Shown one piece after another: positions 22,816 through 34,586 of a stretch of 64,000 bases of DNA (within the stretch, counting starts at the first letter, position 1; each line of letters begins with the position of its first letter). Made by a program: the position numbers and the translations under genes. Under the pieces are notes generated by a model that made no database searches, was not told the origin of the DNA, and worked only from the letters and a program-made list of their open reading frames with translations. The DNA lies in the NCBI GenBank assembly GCA_015501605.1, contig JADNRZ010000023.1:496001-560000 (forward strand), read 5' to 3'. Source of the stretch: Panaeolus papilionaceus. Lineage: Eukaryota; Basidiomycota; Agaricomycetes; Agaricales.

Positions 22816-24741
22816 GTTAGAAACCTTTACCAGAGAGTAGTACCGGTGTTGGTTCTAACCTTTGCAAACGGTACCCTTTTTATATTCAAATGCTCCCTTG
22901 CACCAGGTTGTAATCCTCGAATCATTTATCCAACGATGTAGATGGATAGTTTTCGGATATTTTCTCGAGTTACAACTCCGAGCTACATTTTCCGTAATGC
23001 GACCTTTCGTGCAAGCCAGGTGGTGATGTCTGCATCTTGTACGCTTAATCTCAAGATACAAGTTTCTCGATACATCTACCCTCTTTTGAGAAGCCTCGTC
23101 ATTTCAAATCACTATTTTTGGCTACGCTAATCTCCCTGGTGCATGACCTTGCCCTGAAAGGTTTTGTCCGGCATGTTATGCAATTGCAACGACAAACAAT
23201 TAATCATCTTTCAATAGACATACAATGCTCATATGACTATCACTCATTCAAAACTTATTTTAAGACTCGATTACGCTCAAAATACGTATTGACGCATAGT
23301 AACCCCGATTGGGATGTCCGCTGTCGTCCGTTCGCGCATTCTTGTCCGCATCTCCCTCCACAAAGTTAAGTTAAAAATTTACTGCATAAAAAATAGGTGG
23401 CTGCGGTAGGTATTCAGGGAATGCAACTGTTTTATTTACCATACTCTTCCCGACTGTGTTGATTCTCACTTGTGCTACCACTTTCTGTGTCATGATACCC
23501 CACCTGATCTGATCTCACACCTTGAATTATGATTTAGGAAATTTCCTCCGACGAATTGAACCCAATTTTAGACAAATTCATCGGCTTTTCTATAGTGTTG
23601 TGAGTTCCCCATGTATTAGTGTTCTGTGTTTACCAGGATCCCCATTTATTAGGTATGGTTCTAGCAACTCGACGGTTGTTCTGGGACACAAAGATGATTG
23701 CTATTTTCGTGAAGCTTTGTAGTCGATTGGTAAGTTTATGTTCACAACTGTGCGTCACATCTCATTTTTCAGAGTAAATGCTAATTATGTCCTTGTTGCC
23801 CTCTTATCCGCTGGCCAGCTCCTGTGAAATCGTAAAAACGAATATCCACTCATTCGCCGTACGGTGTGAGGGTCAGACAGATGCCGAGGACAAGGCGACC
23901 AATGACAGCCTGTAGCCTTCCGCACCTGCGTATACTAGTGCACCTAGTGAAACTGTTGTGCGAGCTGATAAAGGAATTGGGTGGTTCGGCTGACGGGCAA
24001 CGTAACGAACGTCAGCATTGACGTCGAGGAACACATGGGAAATTGAGGTTGAAGGAGATAGGTGCTCGCCTCTTTGATGAGAATTTGGTCATGCCAGTGG
24101 TGACTTGTTGTGACACGCCAAAGACAATGTTTCGATTATATTTATCACCGTTATGCCCTTGGATTCCTACTAATTAAACCACGGACTCGTTACATTCAAT
24201 ACATTTTTATTTCAGAAAGGTTGATGCGGATACGAATTTACTATTTTGGCAGGTGCATGATTCATTGATTGGTGAGGAACCGACGATGGCCAACATGATC
24301 ATTGCCTTGATGCGGCAGTGGATGAGTGCTGTTATCGGCGAATCCACACTTTCTTAGACGCTCAACACATCAACTTACAACATCGGGACCCTGAGATAGT
24401 CCAAGGGACTTGGAAAGCCCCGGAAGGTGTTGGGGGATTGGCGATCATAGCATCAACCATTGCGTGTCCAACATTCGCACACGGTCGCTCGGTACCGACC
24501 ATCGCCGATTGAGGCCTTGAAACTTAGGGGTATCGACGCGGCTGCATTAACAGCTTATTATTAAGGCGGAACAGGCAGCAGAGATTCTTCAAATGGAGAG
24601 AAACAATCAAATTCCTAGCGTGGGTCATGCCCTCGAGTTACATGAGTCAAACAAAGACATTTAATAATACAGAAAAAATACAATTGCCACCAGTGCGTAT
24701 ATTCTACTAGTACAACTACAAGTACTAATGCATAAAACCCT
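22816..24741. other. Intergenic between GH7 genes 2 and 3
   Basis: About 1.9 kb including the GH7 gene 2 promoter. Short open frames exist but none resembles a known family. I see no repeat, RNA gene or mobile-element signature. Confidence 0.5.
22876..22884 (-). promoter_or_regulatory. TATA box of GH7 gene 2
   Basis: TATAAAAAG on the minus strand, 61 bp before the ATG at 22815, a good core-promoter spacing. Confidence 0.5.
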
Positions 24742-26171
24742 TTAGGCCTGGTATGTGGTATCGAGGTCTCCGAAGCGAATGTTGGAGTAGATGACTTGTG
24801 CGTTCGCAGCCGACGACTCAATGTCAGAGGGAACACCACTAGAAGTTGGACAATCGCCACGAGCGATGCCGGGTGTGCTGGGGTCAGCATCAGTGGGGTA
24901 GGTGCTGTCGAGCCAGAGCATGTTGGCATCGTGATCGTCCCAGACACTCAGTACCAAAACCATGCCGTTCTTCATGCTGGACCCAATACCAGCGAGACCG
25001 CCGTGGTTACCGAAGCTGTCTTGATCGCCAAACGTGGACTTGGCGCTGGAGCAGTATTCCTCGGTGATCGAGTCCAAGGCATCCATTCCTGGAACGTTGA
25101 CTTTCGAGTTCTGGATGACCTGCCCGTTCTGGACGTAAATGCGACGGATTTCCTTGAGGGTACCGTTGGCTGTACCATCGTCGGTGATGAACTGAGTGAC
25201 GACGGTGAATTTGGAGTTGGTGTCGACGGTCTTGCCTGGTCCGTAGAAGCTGGTGTCGCCCATACGGTAAGAGTTGAAATCGCAACCATCGGGGTCGCAA
25301 GAGCTGGCATAGCGGTTGTCGAATCCACCACAGGCATCTCCTGCGCAGCGCGTCTGCTGGACGTCGTCACAAGGGTGGGGAGTGTAGGCGGTGGAGACAG
25401 AGTTGGCCTCCCAGATATCCATCTCGTTACAGCAGGTACCGTATTGACCTTTTCCTGCATTGGCGTCATTGTCAGAGGGTTGCCATCCCTCGGCGTTAGC
25501 CTATATTTACAAATCATGGTTAGAACCTTTCCTGAATAAATGAATGTAATAAATCTCACCTCTCCGTTGATCCACTTGATGTCTCGAGGGCACTGAGAGT
25601 CACAGTAGCCCGTTCCATACTTGGCACCAGCCTTGTTAGTTGAGTAGCGGCCTGTTCCACCATCCTCGTCCATAGCCGAGAAGTAAAGGGCGCCGTTGAG
25701 ACCACATGGAAGTCCGGAAACATCGACGTCGAAAGTGAACTCCTGGTTGAGAAGTTTGAACATCTCGTACTTGCTGTCACCCGCCATCAAGTAGACACGA
25801 GAGCCGATGTTCTTGCCGTTCGCGTTGGGTTGAATGAATTTGAGAGTGAGAGCGTTTCCACTTGTGCTGATACCATAGGTACCGGAGTAATCTGCTCCCT
25901 CGAGAACGCACTGACTTGTGCACTGAGAGTTGCTGCCGCAAATGCTGGAGTCCCAGGTGTTGCCGTCGTAGCAGTTCTTGTAGTCACCGTTGATGTGAAT
26001 CCAGCGCCAATTCGAATCAAGAACGACTGAACCGGATACAGATTGGCAACCACTGCTGGTGCAGCGCTGCCAAGAGAGAGAAGGGTGTGATTCGGATGTG
26101 TAAGAACCGACACCTTGGCCATAGGCGACAGCTGCGTAGACGAGAGAGAGGAGAGCTGCTTTGGCGAACAT
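24742..26171 (-). CDS. GH7 cellobiohydrolase 3 (no CBM)
   Basis: Two exons (26171..25560, 25500..24742) sum to 1371 nt, giving 456 residues. It has a signal peptide ([19 protein letters not shown]), the GH7 domain with NEMDIWEAN, and cellobiohydrolase-type loops ([28 protein letters not shown]). It ends at DLDTTYQA, without a cellulose-binding module. Intron position is shared with GH7 genes 1 and 2. Protein divergence from the other two is spread along the length, so this is an older duplicate. Differences in substrate-tunnel loops ([22 protein letters not shown]) could tune activity, which is inference. Confidence 0.95.
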
Positions 26172-28285
26172 TGTAAAATACCAATGGAAATCTTGTCTCG
26201 AAGATGAGATGCTTTCTCAACCTCATCTACCTCTTCCTTTTATCCTGTTTCCAAAGCATCGTAGCACAAGACTGAAGCTCGTAGATTTCTCCTTGCCACC
26301 ATAACAGGAGTGTTCTCGGATACATCGCTCGTCGCAAGTGGCCAACGCTCAACCTATCGCTGAACTACAACGCGCTTGGCGAGAGTGCCGAACCGATTTT
26401 ACACGTCCAACTCCACCTCACTCCACTGGCCGCATAGCAACTCAGCGGCACCTCCATCCAAATTTAGGGATCGAAGCCTACAGAGCGCTCCACAGTGGGA
26501 GCAGGATTCTCCTTCATCATGGACTTGGGACTCTTGGAATATACACAAGCTTGATGAGACTAGTAATAACTGTTCAGTCAAGCGCTAAGTTTGAGCAAGA
26601 ACTGTCCGAACCTGCACCTACGTCGGGGCAAGCGCCAAGGGCACGTGCTATTTTTAGAACGACGGACGCATTTCTGAGCTGGGATTTGATGCGATGTCAC
26701 AGCTCCAGAATGGTATGAGCGAAAATCATCACTTTGGGGGAAAACCTTTTATTTCAGTATTGAGGAAACTCTTTCGGGTTTTCAGAAGAAATTCGACATA
26801 AAGTGTGACAGCCTTTTTGAGCTGGGATTCATCGTCAAGATCTTGAAAAAAACAGACATCTTGCCCTGACCACCAGTTTGTCGGACATCGTGAAGGTACA
26901 CTTGACCACACACCTCTCGAATCATATTCAAAATCATGTTCAGAGAACCCCGGCTAAATAACTCGTGTTCCGGAGTTACACCTGCAAGTCAATTCTTCCG
27001 TTTCATCTATGCGATGAATTACTGTCAATCGATCGTACCCACATAGTATACACACAGGTGATCCCAACAGCTCCAACAAAGTTCTCGGGAGCGCAATTAG
27101 ATGCGAACAAGTATGATCACTATTGTGCATACTTTAGGTTTTACCGAGTTCTATGGTGAGTATCCGACATAGCTGCATTCTCATGACGCAGCGCAGTTGT
27201 GGATGTGCACAGCAACACGGCTCAACGGAGGGATCAAATGATTCGATTTTCGAACATCATACGGGCATTAGATGTCTGTGTCCGAGGCTCAGTACCTAGT
27301 ATCATACTTCCCTGAAGTCGTACATTTACAGCAGTTATTAAACGCATGGGTACCATTCTGAGCGGCCCGGCGACTACTTCTTGCACACCGTCGAGCGCAC
27401 AGCTGCTTGTCTGCGCCTAAAAACCGGAAATAATAGGATGTCCGAAGTTGGATAACCATCTCTAATTAGACACCTGCCAGCGGGTAGCTTGTAACTTATA
27501 CTCAGATACGCGAAAGAGGCTACACTCTACTTCCCCAGTCCAACATAGACGCTTCTGCTCCCCACACATAATGTACAATTATCCGCGCGCCCTGAGGCTA
27601 CATCCACATATGTATGTCCGACAATACGCACAGAGTGTCATGAGCCTCGAGCTTCGATGTGTCACGTCAAACGGAATAATATGACAGCGAAACAAAGTTT
27701 CAACAATGCAGAGAGGCAGGGCCTGTTCTATTTTTAGTTCAACCTTACACCTGACAATCTTGAATTGCTGCCAGTAGCGCTTCTTGACTATGATTGTATT
27801 CAAGGATCAATGTTTCCAGCCCCATGACTAGCAATGAATTTATCACTCGGATTTTGAACCCTTCTCCGACAGCAAACCTGTGGTGTCGAACATTGGAGAC
27901 TGCATTCCGGATTATCAGATATTTACCCGACAACAACCTACGGTGATTACCCTCATGTAGGTCGGTGCTTGAATATCTTCCCTGGTAAATGCTGATCATC
28001 GATGATCATTCAGTTGAACACGAACGTTGGAATGGCTTCGCAAAATGTAGAATTTTATCCGCAGATGACTCACTACCGAATTTTTCGAGTAAGTGAATGT
28101 ATCATAGGTAGACAGAATACAAGAAACAGAGCGATTCTTTTCCGAACAAAGGAAATATGTATGCCCTCAAGTTTTACAATACGGATAAAAGATGGAAAAC
28201 AGTACAGTTTGAATTAGGTACGGCGGAATGGTTCCACAATGGAGTGTTCAGGAAAAGGAATTCGCGCGCTAGCGTCGCTTAAACT
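26172..28285. other. Intergenic, no supported gene
   Basis: About 2.1 kb between the GH7 gene 3 promoter and the 3' end of the URC4-like gene. The longest frame (26338-26718, plus) has a GTG start, mixed composition and no recognisable motif, so it is not called. Confidence 0.5.
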
Positions 28286-29933
28286 TCAAAACACTGTGCC
28301 GTCGCTTTCAATTTCAATTGGAGGGCCACTTGTGTCAGATCGCTTAATCTTAGCAATCTCACGTCCTCCTTTCCATGTCGCACCTTCAAGTACCTGCGCG
28401 AGACTAAGCTGTTCAGTTGTCAACCCTAGTTTCTGGCGAATGAGCGCCGCGAGGCGATCACTAGTTTCGGTCAGTTATCAGGTTGACACGTGTTGGCGAG
28501 GATATAACTCACAGTTCTATGACAGTCATAGCTCGCCATTCTACGATGGCTGGATGAGAGGGCGGAACTCGAGGAAGTCCAGACTTGGGGTTGATCGGGA
28601 GGAGGCCCTCCCTAAGAGAAAGGACACCCAAATCGACCAAAAGGCCGCCTTAAGAAGACGGAACGAGGTTAGTTTAACTTACAAACAGTGATGGTCCGGG
28701 TGCACTTACCGTTTCTATACTCAGGAAGACCAGTCATATCTTCGACGCCCTCGAGCTTCCAGCCCAAGATCCTTTGCAGCACAGTAACGATGCTGTAGGT
28801 CAACCAGCCCGTCAGCTTATGGAAGGGCACGAGATCGTCGCCTTCAATTGGGTTCTCAATTGATGCCCCAAGAGAGGGGCAGGGCCAGACGTCTCCGAGT
28901 GCAATTCCACCAAAGGTAATTCGAGATGGCCAAATGGGATTCAATCCCTCAATAAGAGCATGCCAAAGAGCGGCAATAGGAACAACTCGCACACCACCCT
29001 CCAAACGGGATTCAGATTCGAGAAAATCTGCTCCAAAATTAATTACCATCTGTCCAAGATCTGCAAATAATAATACTCTTACCTACAAGATTTCCAGGTC
29101 GACCATCTGCTCCAAAGAATTGGGGACTTGCGGTGAGCGCTTTGCTGAGTCCGAACAGGAGAGATGCCCGGCCGTCGATGCCGTCCATCGGGTTGGACTC
29201 GCTGACCTGCATTGCTGCCGCTGTCTTTTCGGGCGTTATCTTCGCGAGACCGGCGGCTGCATAGACCGATCAAATTAGACTTCGGGATTTGCGTAGCAGA
29301 ACGTAAGACACATTACCATCAGCTCTGTAAGGTTGCTCTGGATCACCAGAGAAGAAACCCGATTCGAACATATGAACGCTGGCAACACCCAGCCCTTCAG
29401 ATCTGTTGAATGTAAGACCTGAGGATTCTTCGAAATACTTCCAAACATTCCCAGCTCCAGCATCAAGAAGAACAGAAACGAGAGTCAAGTCCAACACGCG
29501 ACGTGCTTGTTCCTTGGCATCTTGAGGGCCAGCTCCTGCGCCCCACTTTGCGATCAGGGGCTCAACACGCTCGATTCCTGCATCAAGATGACTCCAACGT
29601 CCATGGGGGTTTATCTACGCATCACAGCATTGATAAACACGAGGCTTAAATCGTGCAAAATGTCTTACAGAAGTGAAGTTGTCCCCATAATCGCGCTTGG
29701 GACAATGAGTACCATTGAATGTTGCACCATGGAATTACACGTCTACGAACCTTCATAAGCTTGACGCAAAAATCAGCCACATCGTCCTCTTTTTCTGGGT
29801 GATATTCGAAATATTGCAGCTTGCCCTGTTTGGCCAGCTCATGAACACGACCACATCGTTCTCTAATGGCAGGCAAAGTGCGAAGATATGCCGCAGTCTG
29901 AGCAGCAGAAACTGTTCCTCCTAGAAGACTCAT
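28286..29933 (-). CDS. URC4: URC4/Urg3-type uracil catabolism protein (DUF1688)
   Basis: Seven exons (29933..29751, 29695..29669, 29614..29317, 29256..29083, 29060..28710, 28648..28513, 28460..28286) sum to 1344 nt, giving 447 residues, close to the family size. Conserved family blocks appear in order: AYLRTLPAIRERC, YFEYHPEKEDDVADFC, PHGRWSHLDAG, ESNPMDGIDGRASLL, GRPGNLVDL, GLNPIWPSRITFGG, VPFHKLTGWLTYS, GLPEYRNGG, then SLAQVLEGATWKGGREIA, and it ends IEIESDGTVF. URC4 acts in the fungal URC pathway that lets cells use uracil as nitrogen source; its exact chemistry is not settled. Exon 2 is 27 nt, and the intron between exons 4 and 5 is only 22 nt. No other URC gene is in the window. Confidence 0.9.
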
Positions 29934-30368
29934 AAGTGCTAAATGTTATAGTGATGGTTCTGGGACAAGTATTGGATGATGTTCAAGCAACTCAAAAGCT
30001 TAAGGGTCGTTGGATCCGGCCAGGGTGTGGTCACTCATACATAGGGGCGATAAGATAACGGTCACAGCAATCAAGGTCGCGTGAGGAACGTTCCCGCGCT
30101 CTGTTGACGATGACCACGACCTTCTTGTCCTCTAACACCGCGCAAGTCCTCAGTTTTATGACCCCGAGTCTTGTGAGGGGTAGAAGTATTCAAGTTTTTT
30201 GATAGCCTGCACTCAGAATGTCAAGATTCTCGCCTAAAATCGAGCAAAGCTCCACCTTTAGACCGCGAATTGCCTACCTATAAAATGGAACAAGCTGCTA
30301 TTTCCCCCAAAAGAAAACCCAGAACCGCGAATACTAACTTATAGAACCAACCTTAGTCTCTCTTTCAT
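29934..30368. promoter_or_regulatory. Bidirectional promoter between URC4 and phosphatase-like copy 4
   Basis: These 435 bp separate two divergent starts. TATAAAA at 30279-30285 (plus) sits 84 bp before the ATG at 30369. No clear TATA is seen for the minus-strand gene. Confidence 0.5.
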
Positions 30369-31433
30369 ATGCTTATTGGGCGTTTTTTTTCGTTTTTCCT
30401 GGCTATCTCGGCTTCAGGTTTTGGGGTGCTGGCAGCCCAGAACACTCTTTACATCATAAGGAATGCTGAAACTGGACCAGATTCGCTGCTTTCTGATGTA
30501 GGTAAACAGAGGGCATCCGAATGCTTGCCAGAGGTGTGTAGTCTTCAGATTTGAAGGCCTTCTTAATGCTGAATTATTTTTCGTAGCATTTTGTTGACGC
30601 CGATTTGGGGTTAATTATTTCTTGCCAACCATCTTCTGACTCTCTAGCTTGCCATGCTGCTGAAGAGACAGTTTCACCACTAGCAACAGCTGTTGGAGTA
30701 GATATTAATACCTCCTGGTTTGTTGGACATATATATACTGAAGACGCAAACTCATAGGTTTCGAATAGCGACGCAGTTGACATTTTGCCTTTGGCTCAGT
30801 GCATCCGGGACCTTGTGTCAGGGTTTTCAGCCATCAGCGACAAATCGATTTTAATAGTATGGGTGCGCAATCTCCTCCTACGTCAGTTCGGGGACATGTG
30901 ACTGATATAAATTCTATTTAGGATCGCATGCACCTCTCTGGCCTGCTGAACGTCTTCGGTTTGAGGAACTTTCCTTCAGAAAAGTGGGTGATCCCTCAGG
31001 CGAAAACTCGTCAATGCTGAAAGCGCCTTAGAGCCGACGCCGTCTTTACATTAAGAAATGGCATATTTTTGTCCTATACTTCCCAGTCATGCGACGCTCT
31101 CGACCCATGCGACCCACTTCCTCCCACTTTATCTGGTCATCACGACACCCCTTCTCCTGTCATTACCCTCAATATGCCAGCGATAACACCTCCGGTATCT
31201 CCAACGAAGAAATTGTTATCTCTGGATTTATATTATACCACCACCATAATGCTTCCTGATCCCACCCCTACCACCAATGTGGTATTATTGCGCGAGTCTA
31301 AGAAGAAACGTCGCGCACCCCAGAAGTTAGAGTATGTTCCTGGAAATCCTTGAAATATAGACGTTGTGATTGACAATTGAACAGTTATGTCAAACTATTG
31401 CGAAGCATTAGATCCAAGCAGCGTAGGAACTGA
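30369..31433 (+). CDS. Secreted histidine-phosphatase-like protein, copy 4
   Basis: Six exons (30369..30533, 30587..30717, 30769..30862, 30922..30983, 31032..31331, 31385..31433) sum to 801 nt, giving 266 residues. It has a signal peptide, NTLYIIRNAET, LGLIISCQPSSDSLAC, DINTSC and ISDKSILIVW, matching copies 1-3 exon by exon at the first three splice sites. The Arg of RHG is kept here but the His is still Asn. The C-terminal half differs: a Pro/Thr-rich region (SGHHDTPSPVITLNMPA) and a very basic end (ESKKKRRAPQKL, RSIRSKQRRN). The 48-nt intron 30984-31031 removes an in-frame TGA. It is unlinked to the first three copies and more diverged. Confidence 0.7.
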
Positions 31434-32102
31434 GTTCCTATGTTTTTTTTTAATGTCACGCCAGCTCCGAGTCTACAAACCCAGATACCCTGGCTTGCCT
31501 ACACTTCTAATAAACATTCAGTTCTCTGAAACCATGACCAGATTCTGCCCGTTGCTCTTACCTTCGTCCAAAGGCTGCGAAAGATAACAATGGCTCCTTT
31601 GGATCTGGTATGATTTCCTATCTCATCTGGCTAAATATATAGAGCTCTATCTCCGCGATGATGCCATTCATTATTTTTAGAAACACTATCTGCTCGCTTC
31701 GATGGTCAACCTCTGAGATCACTCTATACATTGACCATGTATTTTCGCAGGCGCATGTGTTCGCTTGAACTGGCGTGGGGTAACAAGACCATGTTTGCGT
31801 AAAGTGATTTATAACACCCCTTACCTGCTGATTTGTACTTCCCTACCCGCACCAGCAACTTCATGTGCGGAGTATGACCTCTTCCTTAGCAGATCCTTCT
31901 CTCGCTAAGGAATACGATGATGATAAAAATAACGTATGTTTTATTTTCTTATATTTCGCACTGGCGCAGATACTCATACTCACGACCCCATTCCCATTGC
32001 TATCTTGCACTGTAGGACGAGTCGGATTTTCTGCAGGCTCAAGTCGGTTTAACCCACTCAGACAAGCCAATCAGGAGAACAATCAGAACTAGGGTCAAAG
32101 CC
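31434..32102. other. Intergenic, no supported gene
   Basis: About 0.67 kb before amidase 1; no family recognisable. Confidence 0.5.
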
Positions 32103-34197
32103 ATGAAGTGGGGTTTCGCGATCCTTTTTAGTGTCATTGCATACTTCCAATTAGTATGGGGTGCCGCTCCTAAGCCACCAGCCGTTCAATTTCCAGACCT
32201 TTATGAAGCATCGGTGATGGAGCTTCAGGCGGGCCTTGATGCTGGACATTTTACGAGCGTAGATTTGGTCAAGGTTCGTAGCTTCCTATGTCATAGTTAA
32301 ATGGATGCTAACAGGACAAATGTAGGCATATTTTGCGAGAATTGAAGAGGTCAACCTCAAAGGTCCTACCCTCCGAGCTGTATTGGAAATCAATCCCTCT
32401 GCTCTCGCCCAAGCTGCAGCCTTGGATCAGGAGAGGAAGAAATCAGGGAAACGATCCCTCTTACACGGCATTCCAATTCTTCTGAAGGTGAGACCTTCAA
32501 TAAATTATTGTTTAGGATGCTCAACGACTCGTAAAAATCTTAGGATAACATTGGCACCGTAGCATCAGAAGGGTTGAATACGACTGCTGGGTCATTCAGT
32601 CTTCTCGGTTCCGTCGTCCCAGAAGACGCAGGAGTTGTCAAGCGTCTCAGGAGAGCTGGTGCTATCGTTTTAGGTAAACAATCTCCGTGTCTCCGTCATA
32701 CCCTCCTGCTCAGCACGACGCACAGGCAAAGCCAATATGTCTGAATGGGCCCACTTCAGAGGATCCAGCCTTGCTTCTGGATGGTCCGGACGAGGAGGTC
32801 AATGTGTCGGTGCATATGCTCTAAATGCTGATCCTTGCGGCTCATCCTCTGGTTCTGGCGTTGGTGCATCTATTGGTCTCGCTGCTGTTACGCTTGGCAC
32901 TGAAACTGATGGGAGTATCACCTGCCCAACAAGCCAGAACAACCTTGCAGGTATCAAAACGACTGTTGGGTTGACATCTCGAGCTGGAGGTACATCCCTT
33001 GCTTTCGTGTCGATATGATAACCTGATTTTGTTGTCATACAGTCATCCCAATCTCAGAGCATCAAGACACAGTTGGTCCGATGACCAGGTCCCTCACCGA
33101 CGCTGCGATTGTGCTCAGCATTATAGCGGGACGAGACCCCAACGATCCAATCTCACTTGCTCAACCAGCCGTTGTTCCTGATTACACCAAGGCACTCAAC
33201 AAGAATGCTTTCAAAGGAAAGCGTATTGGCGTTCCTCGCATCGTGTTCCTGGACCCCAAGATCACCGGGATTGACCCATCTGTTTTCACCGCCTTTACAA
33301 ATGCCTTGAATATTATCAAGGGTCTTGGAGCAACCATTGTTGATCCTGCTGATCTACCCTCCGCCAACGAGATTGTGGCATCGAATAACGAGACCGTTGT
33401 GCTTGACGTTGACTTCAAGGTTTATTTTCTTTTTAGGATGGTAGGGAATGAAAGCTGATATTTCAACAGGTTCAATTGGACGCTTACTTCAAAGCCCTAA
33501 AGAAGAACCCCTCAGGTGTCAGAAGTCTCGCGGAGTTGATTACCTTCAACAATGCCAACGCCAGGACTGAAGAACCAACTGGGTTTACCAGTCAGGACAT
33601 GTAAGGGACCCTATGCGCTTCAACGACCCTCTGATTCTGATTCCTCTATGACTAGCTTGATCGAATCACAAGCTACCACTGGTCGTAATGCCACATTTGA
33701 CCAATCTCTTGCGTTTAACAGGGAATTAGGAGGCGCAAGAGGAATCGACGCTGTGCTCAAGGCGCATAAACTAGATGCTCTTGTCCTACCCTCTGGTGGA
33801 TTTACCACCGTCCCTGCTGGTTAGTCATTAGTTTATACGCTTTATTATTGGTCGATAGTGATGCGTTTTCCTCAGCTATTGCTGGCTATCCCATTGTTAC
33901 AGGTGATTTGCATTTTTTTTGCCATATAAATTGAATGCTTACCCCGATTCTTATCATCCAGTTCCTCTCGGCTTCTTCCCCGCCAATGTAACAGTCGAGT
34001 CAGCAGGCCCCCTTACCAGCTATCCCCTACCAGGTGCACCCTTCGGCATCTCCTTCCTCGGAACCGCTTTTTCCGAATTTGACTTGATCGGCTTTGGGTT
34101 TGCTTTTGAACAGAAGACACAAGTCAGGCTTTCGCGCAGGGCTATGCCTAATGCGATTCCTAAAACTCAGCTCAAGGATGTGGTCGGGAAAGCGTAA
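32103..34197 (+). CDS. Amidase-signature enzyme 1, secreted
   Basis: Nine exons (32103..32273, 32326..32487, 32544..32673, 32726..32989, 33043..33419, 33470..33600, 33656..33819, 33876..33902, 33962..34197) sum to 1662 nt, giving 553 residues. The first 21 residues are a hydrophobic signal peptide ending VWG-AA. The Ser-cisSer-Lys triad is visible: Lys in HGIPILLKDN, cis-Ser in CGSSSGSGVGASIG, nucleophile Ser in ETDGSITCP. The enzyme should hydrolyse an amide, but the substrate is not readable. Unlike its three neighbours it has no intron between SEG and the NTTAGSF block. Exon 8 is a 27-nt micro-exon encoding AIAGYPIVT with its flanks. Confidence 0.92.
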
Positions 34198-34586
34198 ATA
34201 GCCACAGAAGATACCCGTTAACTGAACAGAGACAATCTATGTTACAAGAATAACAAATGAAGAAAATTTTGAAGCCCCAGTAAAATTTGAATCTCGTACT
34301 CTCAGCTGAGTGTGTAAAGGTGTTGTGTGAACGTGTCGTATTCACAGATCGTCCCTTGAGTTATGCAGCTATCAGGTCAGGGTTATCTCAAACGAAGTCG
34401 GGTGAGCATGCTCTCTCACATGTCAGCTACCAAAATGGGCAGTTTCTAACACGATGTTCCTAGTCCCCCCTAGTTCCAGATCGTTTATAATTAAAATTTC
34501 CCATCAACAACTCCTTAAAAAGCACCCTGGACACGTTATCATTGCTTGTTATCTCTCCTGATTGCAACTCCAACGTGAAGTTTAAC
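34198..34586. other. Intergenic between amidases 1 and 2
   Basis: About 0.39 kb with no clear TATA upstream of amidase 2 and no recognisable gene. Confidence 0.4.

Noticed and set aside
26338..26718. 126-codon plus-strand frame downstream of nothing recognisable
   Set aside because: Non-ATG start, no family resemblance, and it overlaps the region upstream of GH7 gene 3.
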